The notes under the pieces are model-generated. The model was not told the origin of the DNA. It worked only from the letters and a program-made list of their open reading frames with translations, and made no database searches. 64,000 nt of DNA from Sinomonas sp. P10A9. Lineage in GTDB: Bacteria > Actinomycetota > Actinomycetes > Actinomycetales > Micrococcaceae. Position 1 is the stretch's first letter, and every line of letters starts with the position of its first letter. This document shows positions 62,055 to 64,000 of this stretch, piece after piece. The stretch lies in assembly GCF_041022165.1 (NCBI RefSeq), contig NZ_CP163302.1, positions 1 to 64,000 on the forward strand. The letters are read 5' to 3'. Made by a program: the position numbers and the translations under genes.

Positions 62055-62854
62055 GCGCCCTCAACATCGCCCCCGGCGCCCTTCGCGACCGGCTGCGGGC
62101 CGGGGAGTCAACGGTAGGCACCTTCGTGGGGCTCGCCTCCTCGGGCGCGGCCGAGGTCTGCGCCGCGGCCGGGGCAGACTGGATCCTCATCGACCTCGAG
62201 CACGGCTCGGGCACCGAGGACAGCGTGCGCGACGGGGTCCTCGCCGCGGCCGCGTACGGCGTCCCGACCGTTGTCCGCGTCGAGAGCGCGGAGCGGATCC
62301 GGATCGGCAGGGCCCTCGACCAGGCAGCGGCCGGCGTCATGGTGCCCCGCCTCGAGCGCGCCGCCCAGGCGCGCGAGTTCGTGCGGCACCTGAACTACCC
62401 GGTGCTCGGCGGCGACCGAGGCGTGGCCACCTACAACCGGGCCTGCCGCTGGGGCATGGACCGGACCCCCCTCACGGCCACCGTGCAGCAGGGCCTCGGG
62501 ATCGTCCAGATCGAGACCCTCGGCGCGCTCGCCGAGGCCGAGGAGATCGCGGCGATCGACGGCGTCGACGTCCTCTTCGCCGGGCCCCTCGACCTCTCCT
62601 ACTCGCTCGGAGTGCCGCTCGAGTTCGACAACCCGGTCTACACCGACGCGCTCGCCCGCGTGGTCTCCGCCGCGGAGCGCCACGGCAAGGCTGCGGGCAT
62701 CCTCGCGCTCGACGGCGCTGCTGCCGCCCGCTACGCGGAGGCCGGCTTCCGGTTCGTCGCGGTCGGCTCCGACTCCACCCTCATGGCCGCCGCACTCCGC
62801 GACGCGTTCGCGGCGGCCCGCACCCCTGACCTGCAGAGAAAGGCACTGGCATGA
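62051..62854 (+). CDS. HpcH/HpaI-family class II aldolase
   Basis: 267 residues from ATG 62051. TIM barrel: VGTFVGLASSGAAEVCAAAG, DWILIDLEHGSG (metal Glu/Asp, His), VQIETLGALAEAEEIA, GVDVLFAGPLDLSYSLG. Cleaves or forms 2-keto-4-hydroxy acids to pyruvate plus aldehyde. With IolD and the ALDH it would cut an opened polyol chain. Overlaps both neighbours by 4 bp. Confidence 0.88.
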   Translation: MSALNIAPGALRDRLRAGESTVGTFVGLASSGAAEVCAAAGADWILIDLEHGSGTEDSVRDGVLAAAAYGVPTVVRVESAERIRIGRALDQAAAGVMVPRLERAAQAREFVRHLNYPVLGGDRGVATYNRACRWGMDRTPLTATVQQGLGIVQIETLGALAEAEEIAAIDGVDVLFAGPLDLSYSLGVPLEFDNPVYTDALARVVSAAERHGKAAGILALDGAAAARYAEAGFRFVAVGSDSTLMAAALRDAFAAARTPDLQRKALA

Positions 62855-64000
62855 CCACCGCACCCGCCCCCCGCACCATCGGCGTGGGACTCATCAGCAT
62901 CGGCTGGATGGGCAAGCTCCACGCCCGCGCCTACACGGCCCTTCCGTACGTCTATCCCGAGCTCGGCATCGAGCCGAAGCTCGTCATCGCGGCCGATACC
63001 GAGCCGAGCCGCGTGAAGTTCGCCCAGGACGTCCTCGGCTTCGCGGAAGGCACGGCGGACTACCGCGAGGTGCTCGCCCACCCGGACGTGGACGTCGTCT
63101 CGATCTGTGCCCCGAACTTCCTCCACGCTGAGATCGGGATCGCCGCCGCGAAGGCGGGGAAGCACTTCTGGATCGAGAAGCCCGTGGGCCGCGGCTACGA
63201 GGAGACCGCCGCCGTCCGGGACGCCGCCGTCGAGGCCGGCGTCGTGACCACGATCGGCTACAACTACCGCCACGCACCGGCGGTCGAGCACGCGCGCCGG
63301 CTCGTGGCGGAGGGGAAGCTCGGCCGGATCACCAATGTCCGCGCCTCCTTCTTCTCCGGCTACGCCTCCGAGCCCAACGGTGCCCTCTCCTGGCGATTCG
63401 ACCGCAAGCTCGCCGGCACGGGCGTTCTGGCCGACCTGTTCAGCCACGCGACCGACCTGTGCCAGTATGTTGTCGGCCCCATTGCCGAGGTGACCGCCCT
63501 CACGAGCACCGTGTACGCACAGCGGCCCAAGCTGGCCATGGGAACGGGAACGCACTTCGCAGTCATCGAGAACGGGGAGATGGGGGACGTGGAGAACGAG
63601 GACTACGCCGCGGCGCTGGTCCGCTTCGGCCCGTCCGCCCGCGGCGCCGGCGCGGTCGGCACCGTCGAGGCGTCCCGCGTCGCCGTCGGCCCCGAGTGCG
63701 GCTACCGCATCGAGGTGTACGGCACCGAGGGATCGCTCATGTGGGATTTCGAGCGGATGAACGAGCTCAAGGTCTGCCTCGGGCGGTCCAACGACGAGCA
63801 GGGCTACACGACGGTCAACGCGAGTCCCAAGTACGGCGACTACTCGCACTTCCAGCCCGGTCCGGGCAACAGCATGGGATTCGACGACCTCAAGGTCATC
63901 GAGGCCAAGAAGTTCCTCGTCGCTGTCACTGGAGGGGTTCAGGAGAACTCGAACATCCACGACGCCGCATCCGCCGCGGCCCTCGTCACCGCAGCCGAGG
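62851..64000 (+). CDS. Gfo/Idh/MocA-family dehydrogenase (partial, runs off window)
   Basis: 383 codons are seen with no stop. Rossmann start GVGLISIGWMGKLHARAY, then SICAPNFLHAEIGIAAAKAG, and the signature WIEKPVGRG (Lys of EKP). The C-terminal domain includes GTGVLADLFSHATDL (His). Family oxidises sugars or inositols such as myo-inositol or scyllo-inositol. ATG 62851 overlaps the aldolase stop (ATGA). It ends beyond base 64000. Confidence 0.9.
   Translation, partial: MTTAPAPRTIGVGLISIGWMGKLHARAYTALPYVYPELGIEPKLVIAADTEPSRVKFAQDVLGFAEGTADYREVLAHPDVDVVSICAPNFLHAEIGIAAAKAGKHFWIEKPVGRGYEETAAVRDAAVEAGVVTTIGYNYRHAPAVEHARRLVAEGKLGRITNVRASFFSGYASEPNGALSWRFDRKLAGTGVLADLFSHATDLCQYVVGPIAEVTALTSTVYAQRPKLAMGTGTHFAVIENGEMGDVENEDYAAALVRFGPSARGAGAVGTVEASRVAVGPECGYRIEVYGTEGSLMWDFERMNELKVCLGRSNDEQGYTTVNASPKYGDYSHFQPGPGNSMGFDDLKVIEAKKFLVAVTGGVQENSNIHDAASAAALVTAAE

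Overview
The window is a very GC-rich (roughly 70%) chromosomal segment that begins exactly at the dnaA start codon. Gene order dnaA-dnaN-gnd-recF-DUF721-gyrB-gyrA-DUF3566-tRNA-Ile-DLW39-tRNA-Ala, frequent GTG starts and ATGA/GTGA overlaps, and a mycothiol-type maleylpyruvate isomerase point to an actinobacterium of the Micrococcaceae (Arthrobacter/Sinomonas-like). The genus is inferred from order and sequence style; no search was run.

Layout. 1-11870: replication origin block (dnaA, oriC, dnaN, gnd, recF, DUF721, gyrB, gyrA, DUF3566, two tRNAs flanking a 39-residue protein). 11900-22377: DMT exporter, glycosyltransferase, an unusual 11-residue-repeat membrane protein, cyclophilin, rhomboid protease, ArsR/SRPBCC pair, Tat-lipoprotein deacetylase, a pirin-acetyltransferase fusion, acetyltransferase and SDR. 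Three intergenic regions here carry a related 36-nt sequence with DnaA boxes. 22450-29581: multidrug MFS, ABC exporter, AAC(3)-I-like acetyltransferase, a large acidic/Ala-rich protein ending in a uracil-DNA-glycosylase-like domain, small basic protein, S4 RNA-binding protein.

29645-41796: quinone oxidoreductase; a scar with the tail ends of two lost genes; a complete gentisate ring-cleavage operon (dioxygenase, fumarylpyruvate hydrolase, maleylpyruvate isomerase); aldo/keto reductase; DUF5129 protein; aminotransferase; a CstR-like persulfide-sensor operon (rhodanese, TauE/SafE, rhodanese) with a clear promoter/operator; SDR; proC. 41895-46608: polar amino-acid ABC transporter divergent from a GntR regulator, then an SRPBCC protein. 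46613-55316: a 95-bp tandem duplication at the tail of a lipoprotein gene coupled to a Ser/Thr kinase, aldehyde dehydrogenase, SRPBCC+MFS pair, an unknown 295-residue protein, acetylxylan-esterase-type hydrolase and a TIM-barrel isomerase.

55391-64000: a sugar/polyol catabolic operon. A promoter bracketed by two identical 12-bp palindromes drives an ABC sugar importer (binding protein, permease, single ATPase), an aldehyde dehydrogenase, an IolD-type hydrolase, an HpcH/HpaI aldolase and a Gfo/Idh/MocA dehydrogenase that runs off the window end. The set suggests import and stepwise oxidation/cleavage of a cyclitol or related polyol. No rRNA genes, CRISPR arrays, insertion sequences or prophage were seen.
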